Below are positions 24,753 through 37,500 of a stretch of 64,000 bases of DNA, in pieces. How positions within the stretch are numbered: position 1 is the stretch's first letter; the number at the start of each line of letters is the position of its first letter. Location of the stretch: assembly GCA_949358305.1 (NCBI GenBank), contig OX442317.1:372001-436000 (forward strand), written 5' to 3'. This DNA comes from Strigamia acuminata. Lineage: Eukaryota > Arthropoda > Chilopoda > Geophilomorpha > Linotaeniidae. The position numbers were made by a program, and so were the translations under genes. The notes below the pieces were generated by a model that worked only from the letters and a program-made list of their open reading frames with translations, was not told the DNA's origin and made no database searches.

Positions 24753-26126
24753 TTACCACCCACCGTGATACTGTCGGTACGCAAATATGCCAACCACGAC
24801 GGCTGCCAATCCTCCCAGAAAAGAACCCCACACTTTAAATTTTGAGCTGCGTTTCGATCGAACCAAATGACGTTGTTCCCCCAACATTTTTCGATATAAT
24901 TCTCGTTCCGAAGCGTTTTCCTGCGTCTTTTGAGACTGGAGACGAGCGAGTTCCGCGTGAATTATCTGCAATTGCCAATTTTTAATTTGCAATTTTTATT
25001 TATAAAAATGTTTTTTCTACTTTGGTGTCTGGTTCGAGTTTCAGAGCTCTTCTCATGCACGCGATAGCTTCATCCGTGTTTCCTTGTGCAGCCAGAATTT
25101 TCCCTTTACGAAACAATGCTTTCACATTGTCGGGCTGGATTCTTATCACATTATCTACCGATATAATCGCTGCATCGAAAGCATCGACCTAGAAAACCAA
25201 AACAATCGTTCAATTCATCAATTCTGCGCTCTGTGTTCAACCTTTAACTGCGCCAACGCCAGATTGTTATAAACTTTGAGGCGATCTTCTAACAACTGCT
25301 GCAAAGATCCGTCTGAAATAACCTGAAATTAAACAAATTCAATTAAACATCGCACACATTTCAAATTTTAAATTTCTTTTTTTTTTTTCTTTTTTTTTTT
25401 ATTTACGCTATTTTCGTCATCCAAAAATTCCAAAGCCCTTCTGTAGCAAACTATAGCTTGTGAAAAATCTCCTCGCGTGAACCAAAAATTGCCGCGGTCT
25501 TTTTTTCCAGATCTCAAAACAAGAAAACAACATTTTCAAACGAGTCATTGCAAACCAAATACCCAATTCAAATACCCAATTCTCATTCGCTCGCAAATGG
25601 ACAGCGATTCGACGGTGGGCTCGTCAAATACTTCGATCAATTCAATGGTATATTTAATATTCGAGTTTGCTGGAATGTCAGGCTCCCTGAAATGAATCGA
25701 TGAAATCAAATTAAAATTCCAATTCCGATTTAGCTTCGATTTTTCTTTCTATTTCTACCTTCCCAATTCGCCGTACGCAAATCGAGCTTTCACTAGAATG
25801 CTGGCCGTTTCCTTTTTATCCATCAAAGGAATTGCCAATTCTAATCCCTGCACAACTTCCGCGTCACCGAGCGTGAAACTGAAATCCTCAAAACACTCCA
25901 CCTCCAGCTCGTCTTCCAACTGACCCTTCAGATTCACCGTCACCACCTGACCACGGTGAGGCCGCGTGTGCTTCATGCCGCTCACCACAACCTGCAAAAC
26001 CAAAATCAATTTTCATTCCAATTCCAATTCCAATTTCAATTGCACCTTTTTCATTATGTCGCCGCTTCCGATGACATCGACCCACTGCGCGTCGGTCTCC
26101 ACTCGAGTCTCAACAGTAGGAGAAGG

Positions 26127-26172
<46 letters not shown>

Positions 26173-26615
26173 ACCTGAGCACCTAGACCTAGACCTAGAC
26201 CTAGACCCTGAGCCATCTCGTTTGGTTTGAGCTCGATGTCCTCCAAGCTGGCGTTCTCCATACTGTGGAAAATGTCGTGCTCGACGAACGGGTCGAGGGC
26301 CGCGATCTGCTCGAGTTTCTCGCTCACTTGGACGCGCTCCACTTGCGACGGAGTCGGTTTGATGCGCTCGTCGGCCTCGGCGTCTGCATCGGTGGCCGTG
26401 GTGCTAGTGTCGGTGCTGGCGGTCAAGTCCTTTTTCGAAAACAGGTCCAACTCGGACGAGGTCAAGGCCATCGCTCTGAGGTGAAGGTTCTGATTGCTGT
26501 CCAGCGGCTCGTGAGAGTTGGCGCCGTCCGCCACGAACGTTTCGGACGAAACTCCGACGCCCGTCTCGAACGAGTCGGTCGAACCGGGCGTTCGCTCTGT
26601 CGAGATGGTTGGCAT
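24753..26615 (-). CDS. FKBP8: FKBP8-like peptidyl-prolyl isomerase (FKBP38), tail-anchored
   Basis: Membrane-anchored FK506-binding protein of mitochondria and ER; in mammals it binds BCL2, HSP90 and mTOR regulators. Seven exons in transcript order: 26615-26046, 25991-25759, 25686-25576, 25512-25407, 25322-25242, 25188-25021, 24965-24753, giving 493 aa. Layout: a low-complexity N-terminus with an LG then QA dipeptide tract (about residues 135-163), an FKBP domain (about 190-290) with the degenerate FKBP8-type pocket, three TPR units (about 300-420), a charged linker and a C-terminal membrane segment ([18 protein letters not shown]) followed by a short YHGGW tail. The domain order is typical of FKBP8; the acidic, repeat-rich N-terminus is longer than in vertebrates. 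Divergent from MRPS16. Confidence 0.93.
26124..26212 (-). repeat. Coding hexanucleotide repeat (LG and QA tracts) in FKBP8
   Basis: Hexamers CCTAGA and GAGCCT (plus strand) lie inside FKBP8 exon 1 and encode alternating Leu-Gly then Gln-Ala pairs. Because the unit is six bases, length change does not shift the frame, so the tract is probably polymorphic. Confidence 0.9.
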
Positions 26616-27110
26616 TTTCGGCTGGAAATCTGCGAGCGAGAAAGAGAGAGAGCAAACACTTAATTCGTTTCACTCCGTTCGACACGGGCAAATTTCACCT
26701 CTCAACTAATTTGTAGGTGAAGGGAACTGCTTTACATCTACACTTTTTTTCTACTCTATCTCATTATTTATTTATTATTCCTAATTCCTATGCATTTGTC
26801 TAGCATGCACCGACATCCTTTTCAAATATTGTTCCCCAAATTTTGATTTGTGTCTCAAACGTTCTACTCACTCTTCTTTTTCCAACGTGTATCTCGCAGG
26901 CGCGACTTCGGCAATACGTAACAGAAATAGAATCACGAGCAGCTTTCTTCCAAAATGCGAAACCGAAAAATGGAACGAAAAAGAAAATACTTCCTGCTAT
27001 GACAGTGTAGGTCGGCCTCGGCGGCGCTCCTGTCCTATCCTATCCTCTGCTCTGCTCTCTTTTGCTGCCACCTTCTCTCACCAGAGTGAAGCTGCGAATT
27101 ACTTGCAAAA
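26616..27110. promoter_or_regulatory. Probable bidirectional promoter, FKBP8/MRPS16
   Basis: A 495 bp gap lies between opposed start codons. It contains TCTATCC-type and pyrimidine-rich runs near 27028-27060 just upstream of MRPS16, similar to the pyrimidine starts of ribosomal protein genes. Promoter function is inferred from position. Confidence 0.45.
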
Positions 27111-27546
27111 ATGCGTCGGCACTATCCGCTCGGAGTGATGGCAATTCGTCTGCAGCAGCAAGGATGCGCTAATCGCCCGTTTTATCACATCGTAGTGATG
27201 AAGAGGGGCTTGGAAATGAAGGACCCACCCCTGGAGCAGCTCGGGGTTTACGACCCCATGCCCAACGTGTACAACGAGAAAATTGTCAGCTTCAACTTTG
27301 AGAGACTTCGCTATTGGATCGGCTACGGAAGCCAAGTGAGCCAACCCGTGCGACAATTGTTGGGTAATTCAATTCAATAAGTCCACAAGTCGATTGGCTA
27401 CTAATCGCAATTGCGCTCCAGGTTTGGCCGGATTCACTTCGATCCATCCGAAAACTTACCACACCGCGTGGACGAACCAAAGAAACGCCAAGGACAAAGC
27501 GCAAGACACGCACAAGCTGCCCGAATCCGAATCGTCCACGTCTTGA
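27111..27546 (+). CDS. MRPS16: Mitochondrial ribosomal protein bS16m
   Basis: Small-subunit mitoribosome protein homologous to bacterial S16. Two exons, 27111-27363 and 27422-27546, split by a 58 nt GT..AG intron, give 125 aa; the human protein is 137 aa. Family features are the N-terminal IRLQQQGCANRPFYHIVV strand, LGVYDPMPN, and the basic RYWIGYGSQVS segment corresponding to the S16 core. The C-terminal tail is short and hydrophilic (PESESSTS). Convergent with PTAR1, 237 bp between stop codons. Confidence 0.95.
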
Positions 27547-27783
27547 CTCTTGATCGAATAATTGCAATTTATAATGAGAATTTTCATGCAAAAATGTAAC
27601 ATTTCTTTTATTAAAATCCAGATTCTAATAGTAAGTTGCGCACCACCGCCCGAATTTTCAACATCATGCACGAGCATTTTCCGAACTAAAAAGTAGAAAG
27701 TAAAAGTGGACTAAAAAGGTCGAAAAACTAGATTGAGTAATCTGGTAACTTAGAAACGCGAATGAAAATGAATGGGCTTAAAA

Positions 27784-29179
27784 TTAAAACGTGGCGCCCA
27801 AACTGGTGGTCAACCATTTGCGATAGCGATTCGCATTGGTCAGCTGAAACGAATTGTCCCTGAACTGAGTGGCGCACTGCTCGAGGAAGGACAACTCCTT
27901 GTCGAGGGTGAGCAGCACGAAGCCGTGCGTGCTGTCCGACAGCTTGGTCTTCTTGTGCAGCGACCAGCTTTTGACCGAAACGCTCGGCAAGCAGCTGTCG
28001 CCGAGCAGACCAAACTTGTTGCACGTGTGCACCACGAATCGCCTGTGGTACCACAGCGCCTCGTGGCCGGGGTACAAGCAAATCAGTTCCGTGCAAAACT
28101 CCATCTCCTTCCCCAACAGCTTGGCCGCGTTCAGCAGCTGACTGTTGTTCCGACTCTGGGCGCTGCTTTTCACGCTCGCCTCGTTCTCGCCGTTCTGGTT
28201 CATTAGCTGCTCGATCACGTATTGCCGATGCTGCATCCCGCTGTGGTCCGACACGTGCGTCGACACCCATTCTTCGCTCGTCGCCAGTTCCTTCGCGAGG
28301 ACCTGTAGAAACAACATTTAACAACAAGTTTTAACCAATAAAGTTTTTTTTCCAAACAATTTCTTGCCTCGTTTGCATTTTTCGCGAGATTCTTCAAAAC
28401 CCACATTCGGTGGCTCCACGAATTATAGTTGTTGGGATACCGCGATGCAGTTAGGGTGCATAATTCCAGTTCTCGGTCGATTATCACGTCCAGCGAGCCG
28501 TCAAACGCCAATCCGTCGTTGCTCATTATGGACGTCAGCAACCATTTCCTTATTTAATTTAATTTAATTTAATTTAATTTAATAATTTCTTAATAATTTC
28601 TTTTACCTGTGAGCAAATACTTCGGAACTTTTGGGCTTCCTCGTCAAAACGGCGTGAGCAAACGTGAGCTCGTGTTTGCAGTCCAAACTTCCAGCCTGGA
28701 TCATTTCTTTTCGCACGTTCCAGGCCGTCGTCACCTCCGGATTGAGTAGCAGTACAGCGGTTGTCCATCTTATTAGTTTGTCCGAGTCCGGAGCTACCGA
28801 TACGAGTATTAATTGTATTCGTTGTATTCGTTTCGTTTCGTTTTCTTACCGATTTTTCTCTTCTTTTCCTTCCAGTCGAAGAATTTGTTGTACGAGTGGT
28901 GGTAGAGATGCTTGACGCACCACGACTCCAAGGCCAACTTGTGTCCGATGTGTATGACGGGGCTTTTGTTCTGAGCCTCGACGACGGCAACTAAATCGAA
29001 TTCATGCCTGTTTGAGAACAATTTTGAGGACAAATGGACATTTTACGTTTCAGGGTGGTTACCTATGTAATCAGAAAACCAACCGTCCGAGGACGAGGAC
29101 TCACTTACACAAACGGGTCTCGCTTGAAAACCGCGCACAGATCCGTCAGAATTCGTTCCGCCAGCGCGTCCAATTCCAT
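27784..29179 (-). CDS. PTAR1: Protein prenyltransferase alpha subunit repeat-containing protein 1
   Basis: Alpha subunit of geranylgeranyltransferase III, which with RABGGTB prenylates substrates such as FBXL2 and Ykt6. Exons in transcript order: 29179-29109, 29007-28850, 28793-28607, 28548-28368, 28302-27784, giving 371 aa. Prenyltransferase alpha (PFTA) repeats show the expected W residues: NPEVTTAWNVRKE, FAHRKW, YNSWSHRMWVLKN and HEALWYHRRF. The N-terminus matches PTAR1 (ESWCVKHLY, LIRWTTAVLLLNPE). Intron 4 starts with a rare GC donor (GAG|GCAAGA). The start codon at 29179 lies a short way after an upstream ATG-rich stretch, chosen because it starts the conserved helix. Confidence 0.92.
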
Positions 29180-30358
29180 TGCCCCGATTTCTCTCTCGTC
29201 TTTTTCTCTCTTCGGCCAAATCCCAGTCCCAGCGATCTATGCAAACGAGCTGAACGAGCAATGGCGTAATCATCACACGTGACACCCACGTCGTCTGTCG
29301 GCAGAAACCACAAGCTACATTCTCAGTTTTTAAATAAATTCATTTATTTCTTTATTCTCTTTTAATTTTTAATTTTTAAGCTGAAAACAACAACAAAAGT
29401 TTATTCTTGTCCCCAGATATGCTAAATAACATTTCTTTTCTTTTTAAAAATTACACAAAAACGAAAAACCCATAAATTGTACTGTATTGTATTGTATTAT
29501 ATTATATTATATATTATTATTATTATTATATTATTATGATAGAACTCACTCCCAAAGGCCCGAGATTCATTTGAAATTGTACGACGTCATAAAATCAACA
29601 TGGAGATTGCATTTGAGTAAAATCTGAACATTCATCAAATAATTCGTATATTATAATTAGTTATTTCCATATACATATTTTGTAAGGTGAAACAACAAAA
29701 TGAGCATTTGTCTTAATATCACTAACAATGATGTCGTTGAAACGGTTCAAGGAAGTGGCAGGAATGACTTAAAAACGAGTTAAGAAAATAAGCAATTACT
29801 TTTCTTTCTCAATAATATTATCTCTTATCTTCTCTTATTGATTTAAAACATTTCATTTACAGATTACTTACACCAACACTATTTTAAAACGAATCCTTCT
29901 TTTCTTTGCATTACTTTATTAATTAATTAATTGTATGTGCAATATTGCTATACAAAATGAATGTTGAAATGCTTATTTCGATGTCATATAATGTAATGTA
30001 ATGTCATGTAATGTAATGTAATGTAATGTAATGATAGGTAGGCTTTTTTGCGCAATGATGAAGATAAAAATAGAAATAAAAATAAAAATAAAAATAATAA
30101 TCTTTCTAATTATAAATAGGAAAAAGTGCCTACAATACACACACCTAGGGTACTCGAAAAGGCAACTTTGATTGTGTTCCACTTTTTGTACAATTAACTA
30201 AACGCTTTACGATGCATTTCCCACTTATTTACACTAAATTACACCACGGTCGTTTATGGAAGAAACAAAACTAGTGAATCACAACCTAATAAATGCACTA
30301 ACTAACTAAATGCAAACGCCTCAGCTCAGCTCCATCCTCCTGCCAGACGAGAGTCAGA
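29180..30358. other. Gene-free stretch between PTAR1 start and DCAF12 stop
   Basis: AT-rich DNA with a (TTTAA)/(ATT) run near 29500-29540, a TAATG pentamer array near 29991-30031 and an AAAAAT run near 30062-30098. It should hold the PTAR1 promoter and DCAF12 3' UTR. No exon seen. Confidence 0.65.
29991..30031. repeat. (TAATG)n pentanucleotide repeat
   Basis: Around eight TAATG units with one ATGTC interruption. Low-complexity and noncoding. Confidence 0.85.
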
Positions 30359-32158
30359 CTACTGCCACAGACCCGCGTAGTTTCCTTGCACGCTCGCGGG
30401 AAGGGGTCCGCCGGCCGCAAACAGTTTCGTTCCCGAAGGATCGTAGCAGTGAGTGTAGATCGCGGGTGAATATTCCGCTCCGTTGTAAACTTCCCTAAAT
30501 GCGTCGGTTTGATACTGAACAATAACAAATAACAAATTTCATTTTAGTTTCAATATCAATGTAATTCTAATTAGTAATTACCACCCATCCTTTGGTCGCT
30601 TTTAATATAATTTGCTTCGTTTCTTGCTTTCCGTTATTGTTATTCGTAGCTGGTACTCCCAAGTATTTGTCGGCGCGAATGTCGTAGAACAATATGAGTC
30701 CGACGCCGGTGCCGATGGTCAGAATGTTTCCGGTGAAACTCACGGATCGAACATCTTAAAAGAATTTGATTTTGACAAAAAGTGCTCAGTTCTTTTGAAT
30801 AATTTGTGCTTTTTTTCGTTCGGAACTGATGCTTACTACATGATTCGTTTTCGGACGGAATATTTTTTATCGGATATAGGGTGCGCGTGTCTATTAACGT
30901 CACGTGAGATTTAGAACCCACCGCGTAAAGGCTAACTTCCGGCTGCATCGACAAACACACGTTTTCCTGTTGGTTCGGCAGTTTCCATGATAATTTCTAC
31001 AAGCACAACCACAATCAATTCAATTCAATAAATACAGAAAAGGCAGAAACTTACTTGGCGAAAAGATTCTACGTCGTATAAATGCAGAAACGCATTCAAT
31101 GATAAAGCAACAACTTCCTGCAAAATTACAATTTAACAATTATTTATAATTTAAATATTTTTTACAACTCGAAACTCACTTTACACTTATTATTAAACGC
31201 TAAAGCACGGACTTTCTCCGCTTTTTGACACTGGCGGACGATTAGTGGGTGCATAATGTAATGAGAAGGAACGCCGCTGCTGTGGCAATTCGATTGCGTG
31301 TCGTCAACGCGCCACAGCGCTAGAGACGTGTCCCTCGAACCTAAAAATCAATTTAAATCAATTTCTAAAACAATTTATTTATTTATTTATTTATTGTGCT
31401 TCGACTCACCCGTCACGAAAAACGTGTCGTCCAACCAAGCGATGTCGAAAACCCAGTCCTTGTGCGCTCCCTGCGTAAACAATTCAGCAAAGTTGAATTA
31501 CAACTTTGTTGAAAACAAATCAGCTAAATTCACCTCTCCAACACACACAGGGTCCATTGTCGGTAACTTGTACACGGCCACGTCATTTGGATTGGCAGCA
31601 CCAGTGGCTAATAAAGTGTGTGATGGATTCATCTGAATCGTATGAATTCCGCACGCAATCTCCGGCTGAATACTGTTTCTGCTGCTATCCAAACTGGGAA
31701 TGAGGACCATCTGCGATGTGTTTAGATCTAATACGATAAGCTGCAAACAAAACAAAACAAAACAGATTCAAATTTCATTCATTTCATTTCTGCCATTAAT
31801 TCATTACTTTGTTGCATTTCGTGCCGAATATAATTTGTTGTCCCGTCAGCCATTTCGAACAAAACACTTTATTAATGTACTTGAGTGGGATTTCGGTCTC
31901 TTGCAAGAGACTTTTGATTAGCAATTGCCGCGTTCCGTACTCCGTGTCGAGCAGCATGGGTTGCACTTTCTGATTGCCCAGCTCGCGGCCGCGTAGGAAA
32001 TCGGCTAAATTATTCGAGGTGCACTGAGCATTCGTTTCGCAATCGTAGCGGATTAAACTGTCGTTGCTGTCGCTGCAATCGGACGAAGAGTCGTCGTTCC
32101 TTCGCGCTTTCGATTTCGTCCTCGTTCCAAAAACTGCCAATTTCTTGATTTGAGCCAT
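30359..32158 (-). CDS. DCAF12: DDB1- and CUL4-associated factor 12 (WD-repeat protein)
   Basis: WD40 substrate receptor of the CUL4-DDB1 ubiquitin ligase, which recognises C-terminal di-glutamate degrons. Eight exons in transcript order: 32158-31808, 31740-31534, 31470-31410, 31340-31180, 31117-31055, 30996-30837, 30754-30582, 30514-30359, giving 443 aa. Family blocks include [95 protein letters not shown] and the C-terminal [19 protein letters not shown] ending one residue later. An in-frame ATG three codons upstream (32167) could also start it. Head-to-head with CDK7. Confidence 0.93.
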
Positions 32159-32645
32159 TGGTTGCAATTACAAACGCATCTATTACATGGTCCGCCAACC
32201 CTTGCGAATAGAAATCTGCAAACAAACCAAACAATTAAACAATAAACATTTCGCGCATATTCAAACAATAACAATAACAGCAGTGTTTGTTTGTTAGACA
32301 GGGATCGGCACAAAATGACCATTTTTAAACATTTCCTTCGCTTTTTGTCTTTTTCCTCACATAAAACACGTGCACGTTTTTGTTTTCAGCTTTCTACTCA
32401 CGTTTCCACTATTATTAACTGTTATGCGATCGAATTTATCGCGAAGATAGACCTTACCCCAGCTCCGTGCTAAGCAATCACAACATAACGATAACGAGGT
32501 AACGCTAAGTGTAAAAACGGAACGGAAATTATCGTTTGCTTTTAGTGTTACTCGACGTTCCTTCTAGCTGCAGGACAGTGCCGCGCACCAAAAAAAAGCC
32601 GGTTGTCGTGGTTACCGGTCGCATCTCCCTGCCGCAGTTTGCAAA
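32159..32645. promoter_or_regulatory. Probable bidirectional promoter, DCAF12/CDK7
   Basis: A 487 bp gap between opposed start codons. The CDK7 side has GAAAAAAAGCC-type and CAAAATGGCGG-type sequence around the start codon, the latter resembling a YY1/TCT-like housekeeping start site. Function is inferred. Confidence 0.4.
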
Positions 32646-34268
<1,623 letters not shown>

Positions 34269-34515
34269 AACAACCAACAATTGTGAAGAATAAAAAGAAA
34301 TTAACGAAATTGTTTTATTTTTGTACAAAACAAAAAAACAACTATTCTTTACCCCATTGTTAAAACGAAGCTTGTCTTCCAACATTTGTTTTATCGCCAC
34401 AAAAACTCACCTGAAGAGCGAATATATCAAAAACGCTTAACTCACAAATTCCACAAACATCCCGCGATAACCGGTCGACTCCGAGAAGCATTTTTAACTT
34501 AATAAAAGAAACTTT

Positions 34516-37500
34516 TCAGATGTTGGTAGTCATTTTTGAAAACACATCGATAGACTCCTCTTCCTCCGTGGTTTCGGGAGCTAAAGCAGAAGCAGGAGCT
34601 GTAGCTACGACGGCGGCGTGTTGTCTTTTCCTCGCACTGACGGTCGATTGCGATTGAGACATGGTCGACAAGTATCTGCGTTTATCGCCCCGTTTGCGCA
34701 GATGAAAAGCGCCGTATATGATGGGATTCACCATGGAATTGGACATGCCGAAGAAAAAAATGCCCGCTTGCACCTCTTGGCTCAACTGCGCTTCCGGGTC
34801 GAGGAAAATGTAGGTTATCATCATGGTGTAGTAGGGCGTCCAACACACGACGAACGCCAACACGATCACAACGGTGATTTGCACCGATTTGATTTTCGCT
34901 TTGCGGAACAGCTTTTGACGCGAAATGTGCATCTGCTTATCTGAGTCGTATCCCCGAAACACTTGTTCGTTGCCTACAAATTAAATTTAATTACCGATTA
35001 AATTAAATTTTAATTTTTAAATTTAAATAATTAAACAATTAAATTGTATATTGAAGGAGCGGAGATCACTTACGTGCTATAGTGCAAAAAGTGCAAATGT
35101 AAGTGGTGAGAATGGTGAGCAAGGGCAAGATGAACATGAGCACCAAAGTGGCTGTTGTGTACAGTTGCTCTTCCCACTCGCTCGTGTAGTATCCGTATGT
35201 GACGCACTGGTAAAAGTCCTGGACAAAAGGTCCTCGGCGAACTCGGAAGATGAACATCTGCAACAACAAACAAACAATAAACGTTCAACATATGTTCCGT
35301 TCCCATCCCTCGGATTGAACACATTACGATTTGCAACGCTCATTATTCAAATTATGTTTCTACCAACACTAAGCTCAAACTGTGACAAATGACCTCTCCT
35401 CTAATTGGCCCGCGTCAGTTGGGATTAAACTTTCAATTTAAACTTTAAGTGTTTTGCTATCTATTCTTGTTGCTTTCGAGACAAATGATCATTGCCAAAC
35501 TCATTAGTGCGGGATCCGCAACACCCACTCTCATTTCCCGACATAATGACCATATCAATATGGAAAAGTGTCTTTTTTTCCCAAAAATGTAAAAAAAAAA
35601 ATTTCATGAAAACAAAAAAAAAGAAGAATTTTTTCTTTGACGTCAATCTAGACTCTTCGCTTTTGCAATCCGAAGAATTGGATTCTGTACAACACCTGCC
35701 ATCTGTCTCCGTTATTTCTGCGTCGTACGAAACAACACGACTGTTTGATTCGAGGGAGGAATTTGACTCGCCAACCAGTGACCCATGAAACGATTTAGTG
35801 GACAGTCAAGGACAGAATATTTACGCTTCACTTTGTGTCCCAACAATTCAACACGGGAGCAATATATTATCACTTGTCACCCACAGAAGCTTCTCTTTAT
35901 TTTCTCGTGTGATGGATCCCCAAAGAAGAAAGGCAAAATGGGAAAAATATTTTCGATTTCGACATAATTTGGTGCTTGGAATTCAGCGTCGATGTAGGCA
36001 AAACTTACGATTTATATTACACAGAACATAAAAATGTCACGCAAACACGAGTGGATTAAAAATCAAGCATTTCACTTTCAACTTTTATGTGTCAATTTGA
36101 GCTCCATTTTATCAAACAAAGTTTCATTTTGAAATAGAAATGATGACTTTTTTATCATTTCAATTTCAAACACGTTCTACATATTGAATCTAAAAGGGAA
36201 GAAGAAAAAAATAATATTGCGGAAGGAATCACAATCACATTCGAAATCCCCCATAGGGTTTTAAGGTTTTAGGGTTTTACAGCGCAATTACAGAGAAAAA
36301 ACCCGCTAACATTTCACTTAGTAGAGGCAAAAGCTTCTCTTTTATGCCTCAGTCCTCGGGTTTAGCAAACCTGCCTCTTGAAATTGGTTTACGACCTTCT
36401 TTTGTTCGCGAGAGATGGACAAGGTGCACTCATCTTCATCAAGCATTTGCTGATTCAGAGGTTAGCAGCGAGTGCAAGTGCGACATCACATTACTAGTAC
36501 TAGTGCGCTATTCCCTCGAGAACCGAACGTCTGACGACAAATGTCTCAACCACGTGATGCTTTAGTGGATGCTGAATTTCCAAATTCCTCGCTAGATTAA
36601 ACACGCACCTGCTGCTGATGCCAACTTTTACATTTAGAAATGATAATCTCGAAAAGTCACGTTTTATTTTCTTTCTTTCTTTCTTTTCTGTGCACGACAA
36701 TTTGAGTTTCGTGCAGTTTCGCCACCAGGCGCCACAAACATTTAATAGCGCCGAAGATTGAAAGATTAAAGCCCAGAGAAATGTTTGAAAGGATGAAATA
36801 AAAGTGGAATTGATTGGTTGGACAGGGGAATAAAAATGCAAACACAATGTGTGTGACATGACAGGCGAAGCAATTCCTGTCAAAATATGTTCCGATAGCA
36901 AGTGCCACCAGCATCATTCTCACACGAAACGACTTATGATATCTACCTACTGTACTTTCTAACCGTATCAGCTGTCAAATCAATCAGTATCCCCACGTTG
37001 GCCTCAGTTTGGGGTCCCCAAAATTGTAGAGGCCCCAAAATTGCGAAAAATTAAAATAAAAAACATTTCTGCATCTCACAGTACTTTCACTACCTGCTGC
37101 CTACTAAATTTCCTTCTTTTAGTACCATAGACAGCTTTCACTGTACTTGTGAACCGTTTTCATTTTCCATCATCACGAGAAACCTCTGGTGTGCTCCTTC
37201 TCGAGTATCTGCATATTTATTTCGATAATCTTTCGATAATTTCTCAAAATATCAGGTTGGTCCTTCAGGGCCATCATTACTGCGCCCTTGTTGATGAGAT
37301 TGGTCAAGTTTGATTAGCACGGCCTTTGAGAAGTACTGCAATCTTATTATTGCAAAAAACATTTTTATGGTGTCTTTATTTCAGGACACGTTGTCTTTAT
37401 TTAGGAAACGTGCGCGTTCTCTTAAAGGTGCTTCACTCGAACTGCAAACCTCAATTTCAGAGTCGGCAATAAAAAAATTTAACACGTTTGTTAAATACCA

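Noticed and set aside
26227-26663. Plus-strand frames opposite FKBP8 exon 1
   Set aside because: Mirror openness of a GC-rich coding exon; the minus-strand reading continues correctly into the FKBP domain.
27728-28327. 199-codon frame overlapping PTAR1 exon 5 in another phase
   Set aside because: The correct phase matches PTAR1 residues and joins all other exons; this one is R/E/A-rich shadow.
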